A stretch of 64,000 nt of DNA, from the NCBI GenBank assembly GCA_964540105.1, contig CAZILL010000002.1, forward strand, positions 496,001 through 560,000, written 5' to 3'. The position numbers were made by a program, and so were the translations under genes. The notes under the pieces are model-generated. The model worked only from the letters and a program-made list of their open reading frames with translations. It had not been told where the DNA came from and searched no databases. This stretch comes from DATKJY01 sp964540105 (GTDB lineage Bacteria > Zixibacteria > MSB-5A5 > GN15 > FEB-12). Of this stretch, positions 42,482-52,002 are shown in pieces (position 1 is the stretch's first letter; every line of letters starts with the position of its first letter).

Positions 42482-44083
42482 ATGTTGATTGTGCTGTGCA
42501 TCCTCGATGGCTTTGGACTGCGCGAAGCCACGCCCGATAATGCTGTAGCGGCAGCGAATAAACCCGCCTACGATTTTCTCGTACGAACGTGCCCGAATAC
42601 GAAGATCGACGGTTCAGGGCGCGCGGTCGGGCTTCCGGAGGGACAGATGGGGAATAGTGAGGTCGGACATCTCAATCTCGGAGCGGGACGGGTTGTGTAT
42701 CAGGATGTGACTCGTATCGACAAGGCCATCGAAGACGGTGATTTCTTTGATAATGAGATTTTCTGCGCGGCTATGGAGCGGATCGCGTCGGACGGGGGAG
42801 CAGTGCATCTGTTCGGGCTGGTTTCGGATGGCGGCGTGCATTCGTCGCTCAAGCATCTGTACGCATTGGCGAGATTGGCCAAAGATAAGAAGGTGCCCGA
42901 GTTGTTCCTTCACGCCTTCATGGATGGCCGCGACACTCCTCCCACGTCGGGGCAGAAATACCTATCAGACGTCGTTGCCCAATTCGCCGAAATAGGAATC
43001 GGCAGGGTGTCGACAGTGGGGGGGCGCTATTACGGAATGGATCGGGATCGCCGGTGGGAGCGAACCGACAAGGCCTATCGTGCCATCATCTATGGCGAGG
43101 GGCCGTCCTTCAAGGATCCGGTGGCGGCAGTGCAGGCTTCCTACGTCGCCAAGGTTACTGATGAGTTCATCATACCAGCGGTGATCGATCTGGGTGGACC
43201 TGAGATCGGCAGAGTGAAAGAGGGAGACGTCGCGATCATGTTCAACTTCCGTTCCGATCGCGCTCGTCAGTTGTCGTACATGCTCCTTGGGCACGAAATA
43301 AAAGGGTATGTACATCCTGATCGGCCGAAGATTGAGCTGATCACGATGACCAACTTCGACACCAAGATGTTCGAGGCGAAAGTGGCTTTTCACCCGATTC
43401 GGCTTAAGAACATCCTCGGGGATATCCTGGCGAAAGCAGGGAAACGTCAACTGCGAACGGCCGAAACCGAGAAATATGCGCATGTGACCTTCTTCTTCAA
43501 TGGCGGCGTCGAGAAGCCATTTAAGGGAGAAGATCGGGACATGATCGCCTCGCCGAAAGTTGCGACCTACGATCTTCAACCCTCAATGTCATCAGTAGAG
43601 CTAACCGACAACGCCATCAAGCGGATCAATTCGGGCGGGTACGACCTTGTCGTTCTCAACTACGCTAATTGCGATATGGTCGGACATACCGGCTCGTTCA
43701 GCGCGGCCAAAGAGGCCGTTGAAGCTGTCGACACCGGATTGGGGAGACTGCTGGAGGCGGTGAAGAATCAGAGCGGTGTTGCCATTATCACCGCCGATCA
43801 TGGCAACGCGGAGAAGATGATCGACCCGGCGACCGGCGGTCCCTGGACAGCGCACACGACGAATCTGGTACCGTGCATTCTGTATGATCCGACCGGCCAA
43901 CTCGGGCATCGACCCCTGGGCTCGGGGGGAGTACTGATGCCGCTGGATGGAGCTGTTTCGGCGCCACCGATTCGACTTCGTGAGGGTGGAATTCTCGCCG
44001 ATATCGCACCAACGATCCTCGATATTATGGGAATCGATCGACCCAAAGAGATGACCGGGCAATCACTCATCGTGCGAGGGTAA
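42482..44083 (+). CDS. gpmI: 2,3-bisphosphoglycerate-independent phosphoglycerate mutase
   Basis: A 533-residue manganese-dependent enzyme of glycolysis that interconverts 3- and 2-phosphoglycerate. Motifs: ILDGFGLRE at the N-terminus, the catalytic serine in GQMGNSEVGHLNLGAGRVVY, FNFRSDRARQLS, and the metal ligands in ADHGNAEKM. It starts 6 nt after purM. Near the C-terminus a loop PLGSGGVLMPLDGAVSAPPI appears longer than usual. Confidence 0.96.
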   Translation: MLIVLCILDGFGLREATPDNAVAAANKPAYDFLVRTCPNTKIDGSGRAVGLPEGQMGNSEVGHLNLGAGRVVYQDVTRIDKAIEDGDFFDNEIFCAAMERIASDGGAVHLFGLVSDGGVHSSLKHLYALARLAKDKKVPELFLHAFMDGRDTPPTSGQKYLSDVVAQFAEIGIGRVSTVGGRYYGMDRDRRWERTDKAYRAIIYGEGPSFKDPVAAVQASYVAKVTDEFIIPAVIDLGGPEIGRVKEGDVAIMFNFRSDRARQLSYMLLGHEIKGYVHPDRPKIELITMTNFDTKMFEAKVAFHPIRLKNILGDILAKAGKRQLRTAETEKYAHVTFFFNGGVEKPFKGEDRDMIASPKVATYDLQPSMSSVELTDNAIKRINSGGYDLVVLNYANCDMVGHTGSFSAAKEAVEAVDTGLGRLLEAVKNQSGVAIITADHGNAEKMIDPATGGPWTAHTTNLVPCILYDPTGQLGHRPLGSGGVLMPLDGAVSAPPIRLREGGILADIAPTILDIMGIDRPKEMTGQSLIVRG

Positions 44084-44162
44084 CAATCTGGCTCCATTCC
44101 TTATCAGAATCGGCCGTCTGATCGTCCCTTCTGATCTGAATCTTCGCAAGCGACGTCTGGAG

Positions 44163-45668
44163 TTGACGCTCTGGGCGTTTCTCATGTCGCTGGCGTTCTA
44201 TCCGGGGTATTGGGGTTTTCTCGCCTGGTTTTCCCTCTGTCGCCCCATGGCCATTCTTGTCAAATTGCGCGGTCGAGAGGCTTTTAACGCCTCATACTTC
44301 TTCGGCGTCTGTTTCACCGCCTTCTCAATGTATTGGGTGGCGCTGGTGACGCCGCCGGGGGTTGTCGCGGCGATTGCAGTTGTGGCGCTCTACTACGCCA
44401 TCACGCTCTCGCTCTTTGTCGCACTCTATCGATACCGCGCGGCGTTGGGTTTGACCGCCCTGCCATTCCTTTGGGTGGGCATGGAATACTTCCGTACGCT
44501 GTCGGAGTTCGCCTTCCCCTGGTCTGACCTCGGCTACACGCAGTCCTATTATCTCTATATCCTTCAGATTGTGTCGATCACATCTGTTCACGGTTTATCA
44601 CTTCTCATCGTCGCTGTCAATGTTCTGGTTTGGCAGATCTTTCGAAAGGAAGTTGGCCCGGAGCGGAGGGTCACGGCCGGTTTCGTGGCGGGGGCGGTCG
44701 TACTGGCCCTCGTGGCCTACGGCTGGATTGAAGTTCCCCCGCTTCTGAATCAAGGAACCTACAAGGTCGCGCTGCTGCAGGGGTCGGTCCCCATAGATAT
44801 CAAGTGGGAATTGGAAAACGAAGGATATAGCATCAAGCTATATGATTCCCTCTCACAATCAGTGGCTAAGGACAGCGCAGAACTATTCGTCTGGCCCGAA
44901 AGCGCGGCCCCTTGTTACCTCTCGGATGATGCATACAGTCGCAACAAAATCGGGGATATAGCCAGGCGCAGCGGGGGCCATCATCTGGTCGGAGCGCTGG
45001 GGAGTGAGACGCGCGAATACCGGCGGCGGGACTATAATTCCTGTTACCAATTCGATCGCGCAGGCTCCATGGAAGCGCGCTATGACAAAATCAAGCTTGT
45101 GCCGTTTTCTGAGACGGTGCCGTATCAGGATCATCTGCCCTTCCTGCAGCGTGACATCATCATGAAGTACCTGTCGCTCCTCGAGCAATTCAATGTGCAA
45201 TGGTGGTCCGACTTCTACCCGGGGGACTCGATTCATCTTTTCACACTGCCCAACGCGACCTATGGCGTGCTCATTTGCTTCGAATCGACTTTCCCTGAAA
45301 TGGCCAGGCAGATGATTCTCTCCGGTGCGGAATTCCTGGTTGGGATTACGAACGACACGTGGTTTGGGCAATCCGTTCAGTATCACATGCACTCGCGGAT
45401 TTTCGTGACGCGCGCTGTCGAGAATCGTTGCTGGATGGCCCGCGCCGCCAACTCCGGGTTGACGTACGTTGTCGATGATTATGGCCGGATTCGGGAGTCA
45501 TTGCCTCACGGGGCGGTGTCGGCGCTGGTCGGCACGGTTCGCCTGCTGGAGAAGCGCTCGGTCTATACCCGCTACGGGGACTTTATCGGTCGGTGGTCGC
45601 TGTTGGTGACCCTCTCAATTCTCGTTATATTGCTGGCACTATGGATCGTGCGAAAAATCAGATCCTGA
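44163..45668 (+). CDS. lnt: Apolipoprotein N-acyltransferase
   Basis: A polytopic inner-membrane enzyme of about 501 residues that adds the third acyl chain to lipoproteins. N-terminal half: about six TMs. The nitrilase domain follows with the triad Glu in VWPESAAP (about 245), Lys in YDKIKLVPFSE (about 309) and Cys in LICFES (372). The start is unclear: TTG 44163 is the first standard start codon, but it has poor ribosome-site spacing. A CTG at 44088 has GAGGG 7 nt upstream and would add 25 residues. The 3' end overlaps the next gene by 28 nt. Confidence 0.93.
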   Translation: MTLWAFLMSLAFYPGYWGFLAWFSLCRPMAILVKLRGREAFNASYFFGVCFTAFSMYWVALVTPPGVVAAIAVVALYYAITLSLFVALYRYRAALGLTALPFLWVGMEYFRTLSEFAFPWSDLGYTQSYYLYILQIVSITSVHGLSLLIVAVNVLVWQIFRKEVGPERRVTAGFVAGAVVLALVAYGWIEVPPLLNQGTYKVALLQGSVPIDIKWELENEGYSIKLYDSLSQSVAKDSAELFVWPESAAPCYLSDDAYSRNKIGDIARRSGGHHLVGALGSETREYRRRDYNSCYQFDRAGSMEARYDKIKLVPFSETVPYQDHLPFLQRDIIMKYLSLLEQFNVQWWSDFYPGDSIHLFTLPNATYGVLICFESTFPEMARQMILSGAEFLVGITNDTWFGQSVQYHMHSRIFVTRAVENRCWMARAANSGLTYVVDDYGRIRESLPHGAVSALVGTVRLLEKRSVYTRYGDFIGRWSLLVTLSILVILLALWIVRKIRS

Positions 45669-47866
45669 CCCTACTGTTCGCAGCTGTTCTGCTCATAAGC
45701 GCGAGCGCTTACGGTTCTGGGACGGACGGCGAGTGGCGCACGCTTTCATCGTACAGTGACGTCCGGCAGTTCAAACTCATACGCGATACCATGTATGTGG
45801 CGACATCAGGCGGCATGCTGGTCATCGCTGACCCAACCGGGCCGGGTCAGACCTTCGACAACTTGAATGGACTTGGAACGGTCGACATTTCCGATGTCGT
45901 GGCCGATGCGTCGGGACAGATCTGGGTCGCGGGCTTCGGGAGGATCGTGAAGTTCGCGGGAGCAGCGAGTCGTCAGTTCCTGTTTCTCGACAATGATAAC
46001 AAGCTCTTTGCGGTCAGTCGAATCGTCGACGATGGCGATCACTTGTGGGTCGGAACTCGCCTTGGGCTGGTACTCTTCTCAAAGACGAAGGACGGAGGGC
46101 AGATCGAGGATAGTTATGGCTTGTTCGGATCGCTGACCCCTTTTCCCGACGTCTCTGACATCTGGTTGCGCGGAGATACGATCTGGCTGGCCACATCGGC
46201 AGGGTTGGCCGTGGCCAACAAGCGCGTACCTAACCTTCTAAAGTCGCCATTGAATTGGACGACGTTCGACATGATCCAGTATCCCTCGCTTGCGAGTGAT
46301 CGATTCCGCCGCGTGGTCCAGTTCGAGTCCGACCTGTATGTGGCGACCAGCCTCGGCGCCTATCGGATGGGCATCTCGGGATCCGACACGACCTTTCTGA
46401 ATGTTCCATTTGGGCAAGGGTACCGTTGCTCCGATCTTCGCATCGAGCACGATTCTCTCTTTGTCTACAGTGACGCCGGGTTGGCGGTTGTGAAGTCAGG
46501 GACCGTCGTCCAGGTCAGCTTGCCTGGTTTTCCAGCGCCAAAGGCTCTGAGCAGCGGCTCGCGAAGCGAGCGCGGGCGCTGGGTGAGTGTTCGTGGCGGG
46601 GGGGTATTGGTTGAGACTGATGGGACGTATCAGGCGTACCCCTTCACCGGCATGCCAACCAATGATGTGGCCGAAGTTATGACTGATCGCCAAGGCGTTC
46701 TGACAACGATCTTCTCCTCAAACGGAGCGGCGCGATATGCGAACGGGGAATGGGCGCTGAGACAAGTGAACGGCGGTTCGGCGATTTCAGCGATGTCTGA
46801 CTCTTCAGGAAGTGTCTGGTTTGGCACTTTTGGAGGTGGCTTGTGGCACCTTGCCGATTCCGGTGCGGCACATTATACCGAGGCGAACTCAACGCTTCGT
46901 TCTGTGCCGGAGAATAGTAACCACGAGTTCATTGTGGTCACCGATCTGGCGAACGACGGTCATTACCTGTACGCGACCTGTTTTCGCGGACGCGGCCTAA
47001 CACCGGTGGCGGTCGGCGACTTGAGGCAGATCGACGACCCATCGCGGTGGACGTCGCTGGGATTCTCCGACGGCGTCACCGATACCATGTTGATCTCGGT
47101 CGACTGTTGGGATGGATATGTCGTGGTCGGTTCTGAAGGTCAAGGAGTCTTCCGGTGCTACGTGGGTCCCGATCCTTTCGTCAAGGCCGATGATTCAGTG
47201 TGGCACTATACGGCTGAGCAAGGGCGTCTGCGATCTGATATTGTCCGGGTGGTCAAATTCTCCAATGACGGGGACTTGTGGGTAGGGACGAACTTTGGGC
47301 TCTCACGCTTTGATCCGCTGCGCGGTCGCAATGGGTTGTTTGTCGATGTTGATCTTCCGAACGGGATTGGTCCCGATATCACCGATCTGGAGTTCGACAG
47401 TCGGGGGAATCTCTGGATTTCCGCCCACAACGGATTGGCGCTCCGCGACGCCGTCACCGGTCGGATTGCGCTCTTCACCACATTGAACAGCGGATTGGTA
47501 GCCGACGATGTTCGCAAGGTTTCTTTCGATCGGGTGACTGGGAAGCTCTATGCTGCCACCGGCTCTGGAGTCTCCGTTCTTTCCTCGCTCTACGGAAATC
47601 CTACCGATGCAGTTGCCGATGTTGTCGCGTTTCCCAATCCCTTTGTCGTTGGTACAGAAAACAGCAGGGTTGAGTTCAATTATAGCGGCGTATTCACCCT
47701 GATGATCTTCACGACGGCGGGGGATCTCGTGCGTGAAACATCACTTCAGAACTGGGATGGTCGCTCTCAATCGGGCGAGTTGGTTGCTTCGGGCGTTTAT
47801 CTATACGTTCTATCGACGCCCGGTGGTTTAACAGGTCGGGGGAAGATTCTTCTGATTCGACAATGA
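45641..47866 (+). CDS. Secreted two-component-type propeller protein with sorting domain
   Basis: A 741-residue exported protein. Start ATG 45641 begins a signal peptide (DRAKNQILTLLFAAVLLISA, then ASAYG); an in-frame ATG at 45593 lies deep in lnt. Seven or more Reg_prop-like repeats build a propeller: GQIWVAGFGRIVKF, HLWVGTRLGLVLF, SVWFGTFGGGLW, DLWVGTNFGLSRFDP, NLWISAHNGLALRD. The C-terminal ~80 residues (AFPNPFVVG, LMIFTTAGDLV, WDGRSQSGELVASGVYLYVL) are a type IX sorting-like domain. It overlaps lnt by 28 nt and the next gene by 4 nt, so it belongs to the envelope operon. Confidence 0.85.
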   Translation: MDRAKNQILTLLFAAVLLISASAYGSGTDGEWRTLSSYSDVRQFKLIRDTMYVATSGGMLVIADPTGPGQTFDNLNGLGTVDISDVVADASGQIWVAGFGRIVKFAGAASRQFLFLDNDNKLFAVSRIVDDGDHLWVGTRLGLVLFSKTKDGGQIEDSYGLFGSLTPFPDVSDIWLRGDTIWLATSAGLAVANKRVPNLLKSPLNWTTFDMIQYPSLASDRFRRVVQFESDLYVATSLGAYRMGISGSDTTFLNVPFGQGYRCSDLRIEHDSLFVYSDAGLAVVKSGTVVQVSLPGFPAPKALSSGSRSERGRWVSVRGGGVLVETDGTYQAYPFTGMPTNDVAEVMTDRQGVLTTIFSSNGAARYANGEWALRQVNGGSAISAMSDSSGSVWFGTFGGGLWHLADSGAAHYTEANSTLRSVPENSNHEFIVVTDLANDGHYLYATCFRGRGLTPVAVGDLRQIDDPSRWTSLGFSDGVTDTMLISVDCWDGYVVVGSEGQGVFRCYVGPDPFVKADDSVWHYTAEQGRLRSDIVRVVKFSNDGDLWVGTNFGLSRFDPLRGRNGLFVDVDLPNGIGPDITDLEFDSRGNLWISAHNGLALRDAVTGRIALFTTLNSGLVADDVRKVSFDRVTGKLYAATGSGVSVLSSLYGNPTDAVADVVAFPNPFVVGTENSRVEFNYSGVFTLMIFTTAGDLVRETSLQNWDGRSQSGELVASGVYLYVLSTPGGLTGRGKILLIRQ

Positions 47867-48792
47867 TTACTGTTGACCGGCTCAGCAGTCGCGAACTGTC
47901 GGTCGATCTTGCCGACGAATTATGGCAGTGGTCGCTGTTCTCGTCACCTGCATTTGCCGCCGCCTGGAAGACAATGGGAGGACAGGAAGTCTACTGGATT
48001 ACTTCGGAAAACGGCTATCCGTCGGCGATTCTGACCGGTCTGGAGTGGGGCGTATGGCCGTTCACACGACTTCAGTCTATGCCGAACGGCCTGTATGCGC
48101 ATCTCTACGTAGCGACTGATGCCAAAGAAAGTATCGAGCGATTGGGTCAGGAATTGGCTCGAGCAATCTCGCGGGCGGGATACGCGAAGGCCTTCATCAA
48201 TGACTACCACAAGAATCTGCCGCCGCTTGCCGGTTTCGAGCAGCTTACTGAACGAACAACGTTGGTTGAGATCGCGCACCCGGAGTGGGAGCCTCCGGAT
48301 CGGACGCTGCGACAGGAAGTGCGTCGTGCGGAGCGTGAGGGGCTGTGCCATACCCTGTTCGACATAGATCATGACATGGAACCGTTTCTGACTTTGGTTC
48401 GTGATGCCGATGATCGCATCGGGCGCCGCACAAAATACTCCCCTTCGTTCTTTCGTGGTCTGGCGGAGCTGGCCACGCAGGATCGACGCGTTCATTGGAG
48501 CGTGGCTCGGATCGACCACAGACATGTGGCCTCTCACATATATTTCCTCGATGGAAACATGGCTCTGGCGTGGCAAATCTACTTTGACAAGAGCGCGCCG
48601 CAGCTCAAGCCGAACCAATACCTGCTCATGAAGAACGCCGAGCACTTCGCATCGCAGGGTGTGAAATACCTAAATCTTGGCTCTACCCCCTATGGCGCCG
48701 CGGGAGCCGCAACCTTCAAAGAAAAGTGGGGCGGCATTCAGTTCGAATATCCCAGTTATCGCCGTCGTTCGTTCCTGGGGAAACTGCTATGA
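47863..48792 (+). CDS. FemAB/GNAT-fold acyltransferase-like protein
   Basis: A 309-residue protein with the double GNAT arrangement of FemAB or BioF2-like acyltransferases (Acetyltransf_6 type). Recognisable are PEWEPPDRTLRQEVRRAERE in the middle, HVASHIYFLDGNMALAWQIY and KYLNLGSTPYGAAGAATFKE near the end. Such proteins transfer an amino-acid or acyl group to cell-wall or polysaccharide intermediates. The exact donor is unknown. ATG overlaps the previous stop (ATGA), and glycosyltransferase genes follow. Confidence 0.78.
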   Translation: MITVDRLSSRELSVDLADELWQWSLFSSPAFAAAWKTMGGQEVYWITSENGYPSAILTGLEWGVWPFTRLQSMPNGLYAHLYVATDAKESIERLGQELARAISRAGYAKAFINDYHKNLPPLAGFEQLTERTTLVEIAHPEWEPPDRTLRQEVRRAEREGLCHTLFDIDHDMEPFLTLVRDADDRIGRRTKYSPSFFRGLAELATQDRRVHWSVARIDHRHVASHIYFLDGNMALAWQIYFDKSAPQLKPNQYLLMKNAEHFASQGVKYLNLGSTPYGAAGAATFKEKWGGIQFEYPSYRRRSFLGKLL

Positions 48793-49862
48793 CTGGAGCA
48801 TCGATGAGAGTCCTCGTGCTGGCCGATAGTCGGGCGTTCCACACCGAGCGCTATGTGCGGGAGCTTCGTCGCCAGGGGTGCCAGGTTCTGACGGCATCAC
48901 TCGAACATGGAACAATGGCGCATTTTCATCTCTCGCCGTCGGGTCCGCTGAAGGGGTTAAATTATGCGCTGGCTTCGTGCCAATTGCCCACTCTCGCACG
49001 CCGCTTTCAACCGGACATCGTGAATCCGCAATTTGTGTCCGGCTATGGGTTCATGGCCACGCTGGCGCGGCTGCAGAAACAGGCGCCGGTCGTCATGACC
49101 ATGTGGGGATCGGACATCCTGGTCGTACCGAACAAATCCCCGTTTCATAAATGGAAAGTGACTCGGGCGCTTCGCTCCGCTGATTTTGTGTTTGGGGATT
49201 CTCGCTACATTCTGGACAAGGCACGGGCGTTGGTCCCACTAAAGGAGTCCGCCGTTGTCCCATGGGGCATCGAAGAGGAGTATCTTAAGCTGCATCAGGA
49301 TCGACCAATCAACGGGTCGCTTCGCATTATCGTTCCTCGCACCCATGAGGATGTGTATGGAAACGAAGAGATACTTCGAGCGTTGTCCTCGCTCATTGTA
49401 CAGGGGCAGATTCTCCTCACGGTACCGGCGTTTGGCACTCAGGTCGAGCGGTTTCGCGCGCTGGCGAATCGTCTCGTCGGAGAGCGCGTGCAGTACTATC
49501 AGAAGATGCCTCGCTCTTGTTTCCTGAGGTTCATGGCGAACCATGACTGCTATCTTTCCAACGCGCGTTCGGACTCGTCGCCGGCATCGCTGATCGAGGC
49601 CTTCGCGTTGGGGCTTGTTCCCATTGCCGCTGACATTCCGGGCGTGCGCGAATGGCTCTCCGACGAGTCAGGCTACCGGTTCACACAAGGGAACGAAGCC
49701 GAGCTGCGGGCGACTGTGGGGAAAGTCATTAGTGACCGAGGGTCACACTCGACGCTGCGTGATCGAAATCTCGCGAAAGTCCGCCGAGAAGCCCTCTTCG
49801 AGCAGAACATGGCGACCGTCATCGAGGTCATGCGCCGACTGGCCGCAATGAGAGCAGGATGA
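48789..49862 (+). CDS. Glycosyltransferase family 4-like
   Basis: A GT-B fold glycosyltransferase of about 357 residues. N-terminal RVLVLADSRAFHTERYVREL starts the first Rossmann domain, with MTMWGSDILVVPNKSPFHK in its middle; the C-terminal donor-binding domain has SDSSPASLIEAFALGLVPIA followed by DIPGVREWL, the GT4 sugar-nucleotide motif. Start ATG 48789 overlaps the previous stop; ATG 48804 with GGAG 5 nt upstream is an alternative. The sugar is unknown. Confidence 0.88.
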   Translation: MTGASMRVLVLADSRAFHTERYVRELRRQGCQVLTASLEHGTMAHFHLSPSGPLKGLNYALASCQLPTLARRFQPDIVNPQFVSGYGFMATLARLQKQAPVVMTMWGSDILVVPNKSPFHKWKVTRALRSADFVFGDSRYILDKARALVPLKESAVVPWGIEEEYLKLHQDRPINGSLRIIVPRTHEDVYGNEEILRALSSLIVQGQILLTVPAFGTQVERFRALANRLVGERVQYYQKMPRSCFLRFMANHDCYLSNARSDSSPASLIEAFALGLVPIAADIPGVREWLSDESGYRFTQGNEAELRATVGKVISDRGSHSTLRDRNLAKVRREALFEQNMATVIEVMRRLAAMRAG

Positions 49863-51103
49863 ACAAGAAACTCCTACTCATCTGTTACTATTTCCCACCG
49901 TTAGGGCTTGGCGGAGTAGGTCGACCACTGAATCTCTTTCGTCGATTGCCGACTCATGGCTGGGACTGCCATGTGCTCACGGTCAAGCCGGTGGCATATC
50001 GTAGCTTCGAGCCGGAACTGCTTGCGCAACTCGACACCAACAGGATCCACCGCGCCGGATCGCTTGATCCTCAACGAATTCTATATCTGCTGGGCGCACG
50101 CCAGATACGGGCCGCAACTATTGCGCGCGGACGGGTCATCTCTGAGCGCTTCTTTCCAGATGCAAAGATCGGCTGGGTCGCACGGGCAATTCGGCTGGGT
50201 CGAACGCTCATCGAGAACAAGCGCTTTGATGCGATCCTGTCGACCTCTCCGCCGATTTCATGTCACCTTGTGGCGGAACGTCTGGCGAGAGAATATCGCA
50301 TTCCATGGGTCGCCGACTTTCGGGATTACTGGACCGTCTTCAAGATCGAGGATTCGTACACAAAGGACTCATTTGTGCGAAAAGGGAATCAACTGAGAGA
50401 AAAGATTGTTGCCGGAGCCTCGGCAATTACAACCGTGAACAAGGACATCGCGTCGTACCTGGGGAGTGGGGCGGTCATTCGAAATGCCTATGACGAAGGG
50501 CTGGTGTCGCTGTGGAAGGTTCCGGCCAGGGGTTCGACGTTTACGATCGGGATGGTTGGGCACCAGGAGGAATTCCCGAGCGCGCAATCACTGTGCGCAG
50601 TCTTGAAGGTTGCGCAGAATATGGGGATCGGCACTGTCGGACCGATTCATGTCATACAGGCCGGGCGTGTCGACCCGGACTGGTTGAATCGGACGATCAA
50701 GGAGAGCGGTGCGCAAGTGTCAATTACGGTTCTCCGAGAATTGAAACGCACAGACATGATCGCCGCCCTTTCGGATTGTTCCCTCATCCACTTTAATGTA
50801 CCGCGCCGCGCCGGACACGATATCATCCCGGGGAAGTTATATGACCTGCTGGCGTCTGGACGCCCGTTGCTCGTTGATGCTCCAGAAGACTCCGAAGTGG
50901 CGAGCATCATCCGCCAGACAGGAGCTGGAATGACCTACGGGGAGTCATCGCTCACTCCAGCGGCGGAATTTGTTTGCGATCTGGCGAAGAGACATGAGAA
51001 CGCCACACTGAGCATCCAACCTTCGCCACTCTATGCACATGAATTTGGGTCGAGTCTTCAGGGACTGCGATTTGCCGAACTTCTGAATGGACTAGTCGGA
51101 TGA
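49859..51103 (+). CDS. Glycosyltransferase family 4-like
   Basis: A 414-residue GT-B glycosyltransferase. The N-terminal domain starts KLLLICYYFPPLGLGGVGRP, typical of family 4 enzymes acting on envelope glycans, and continues with DAILSTSPPISCHLVAERLA. The C-terminal part contains GKLYDLLASGRPLLV, which follows the donor site. ATGA overlaps join it to both neighbours. It has no signal peptide or TM. Confidence 0.9.
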   Translation: MNKKLLLICYYFPPLGLGGVGRPLNLFRRLPTHGWDCHVLTVKPVAYRSFEPELLAQLDTNRIHRAGSLDPQRILYLLGARQIRAATIARGRVISERFFPDAKIGWVARAIRLGRTLIENKRFDAILSTSPPISCHLVAERLAREYRIPWVADFRDYWTVFKIEDSYTKDSFVRKGNQLREKIVAGASAITTVNKDIASYLGSGAVIRNAYDEGLVSLWKVPARGSTFTIGMVGHQEEFPSAQSLCAVLKVAQNMGIGTVGPIHVIQAGRVDPDWLNRTIKESGAQVSITVLRELKRTDMIAALSDCSLIHFNVPRRAGHDIIPGKLYDLLASGRPLLVDAPEDSEVASIIRQTGAGMTYGESSLTPAAEFVCDLAKRHENATLSIQPSPLYAHEFGSSLQGLRFAELLNGLVG

Positions 51104-51993
51104 GGGAGCCCTGTCAGCTTTCCGCAATTGTTATCTCCTATAATGGCGAGCAGTTCTTAGGAGACTGCTTGTCAACCCTCATCGACGAGTTGAAGGGAAT
51201 CAATGGCGAGGTACTGGTCGTTGATAACGGCTCAACCGATCGCTCGATAAGCTTGATCCAGGACAAGTTCCCACAGGTGAGGTTAATCGCCAACGCGTCA
51301 AACATAGGTTTTGCCGCAGCGGTCAATATCGGCCTGTCGGAATCGCGCGGAGAATATCTCTTCATCCTCAATCAGGACTTGCGGTTCCGATCGGGTGTCG
51401 TGAGCTCTCTACTGGCACGAATCAGGAGCGATCCGCGCATCGGCATCATTGGTCCGAAGTTTGTCGGTTTCGATGGTCGGCTGCAGAGATGCGCGCGTGC
51501 CTTTCCTTCGTATCGACATGTGTTGTACGAGGCGCTGTTTCTCTCGAGGCTCTTTCCCACTCACCGAGAGTTTGGATCGTGGCGGATGGGGTGGTTTGAC
51601 CATGAAAGTGAGCGATTTGTCGATCAGCCGATGGGATCGGCGATGCTGATCCCCCGACGTGTAGTCGACGAGGTTGGGACTCTCGATGAGCATTTTCCGA
51701 TCTACTTCAATGACGTTGATTTCTGTCGTCGGCTTCACCTTGCCGGGTATCGTCGTCTATACTATCCAACGGCCGTCGTCGAACACTATGTGGGGGGATC
51801 GGCTCGAAAGTGGCCGGTGCGAATGAAAGCGCGATCGATGTTCTCCTTCTATCGATACTTGCGCAAGTATGCCCCGCGAAAGGAACTACCGATCCTGTGG
51901 GGAACAGGGTTCCTCATGATGGTGGCCTTGGGGCCACTGCTTCTGCTCACCTTTCTTTCCAGTCGGAAACTTTCGCGTGCGTTTGACAGATGA
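51100..51993 (+). CDS. Glycosyltransferase family 2, rhamnosyltransferase-like
   Basis: A 297-residue GT-A enzyme. N-terminus AIVISYNGEQFLGDCLSTL, nucleotide site LVVDNGSTDRSI, metal-binding motif LNQDL in place of DxD, and later GSAMLIPRRVVDEVG and FNDVDFCRRLHLAGYR, as in the WbbL-type rhamnosyltransferases. A C-terminal TM (about 272-290) would hold it at the membrane. It is the last gene of the operon and ends 9 nt before the convergent C25 peptidase gene. Confidence 0.9.
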   Translation: MREPCQLSAIVISYNGEQFLGDCLSTLIDELKGINGEVLVVDNGSTDRSISLIQDKFPQVRLIANASNIGFAAAVNIGLSESRGEYLFILNQDLRFRSGVVSSLLARIRSDPRIGIIGPKFVGFDGRLQRCARAFPSYRHVLYEALFLSRLFPTHREFGSWRMGWFDHESERFVDQPMGSAMLIPRRVVDEVGTLDEHFPIYFNDVDFCRRLHLAGYRRLYYPTAVVEHYVGGSARKWPVRMKARSMFSFYRYLRKYAPRKELPILWGTGFLMMVALGPLLLLTFLSSRKLSRAFDR

Positions 51994-52002
51994 TGACCGT
52001 TG

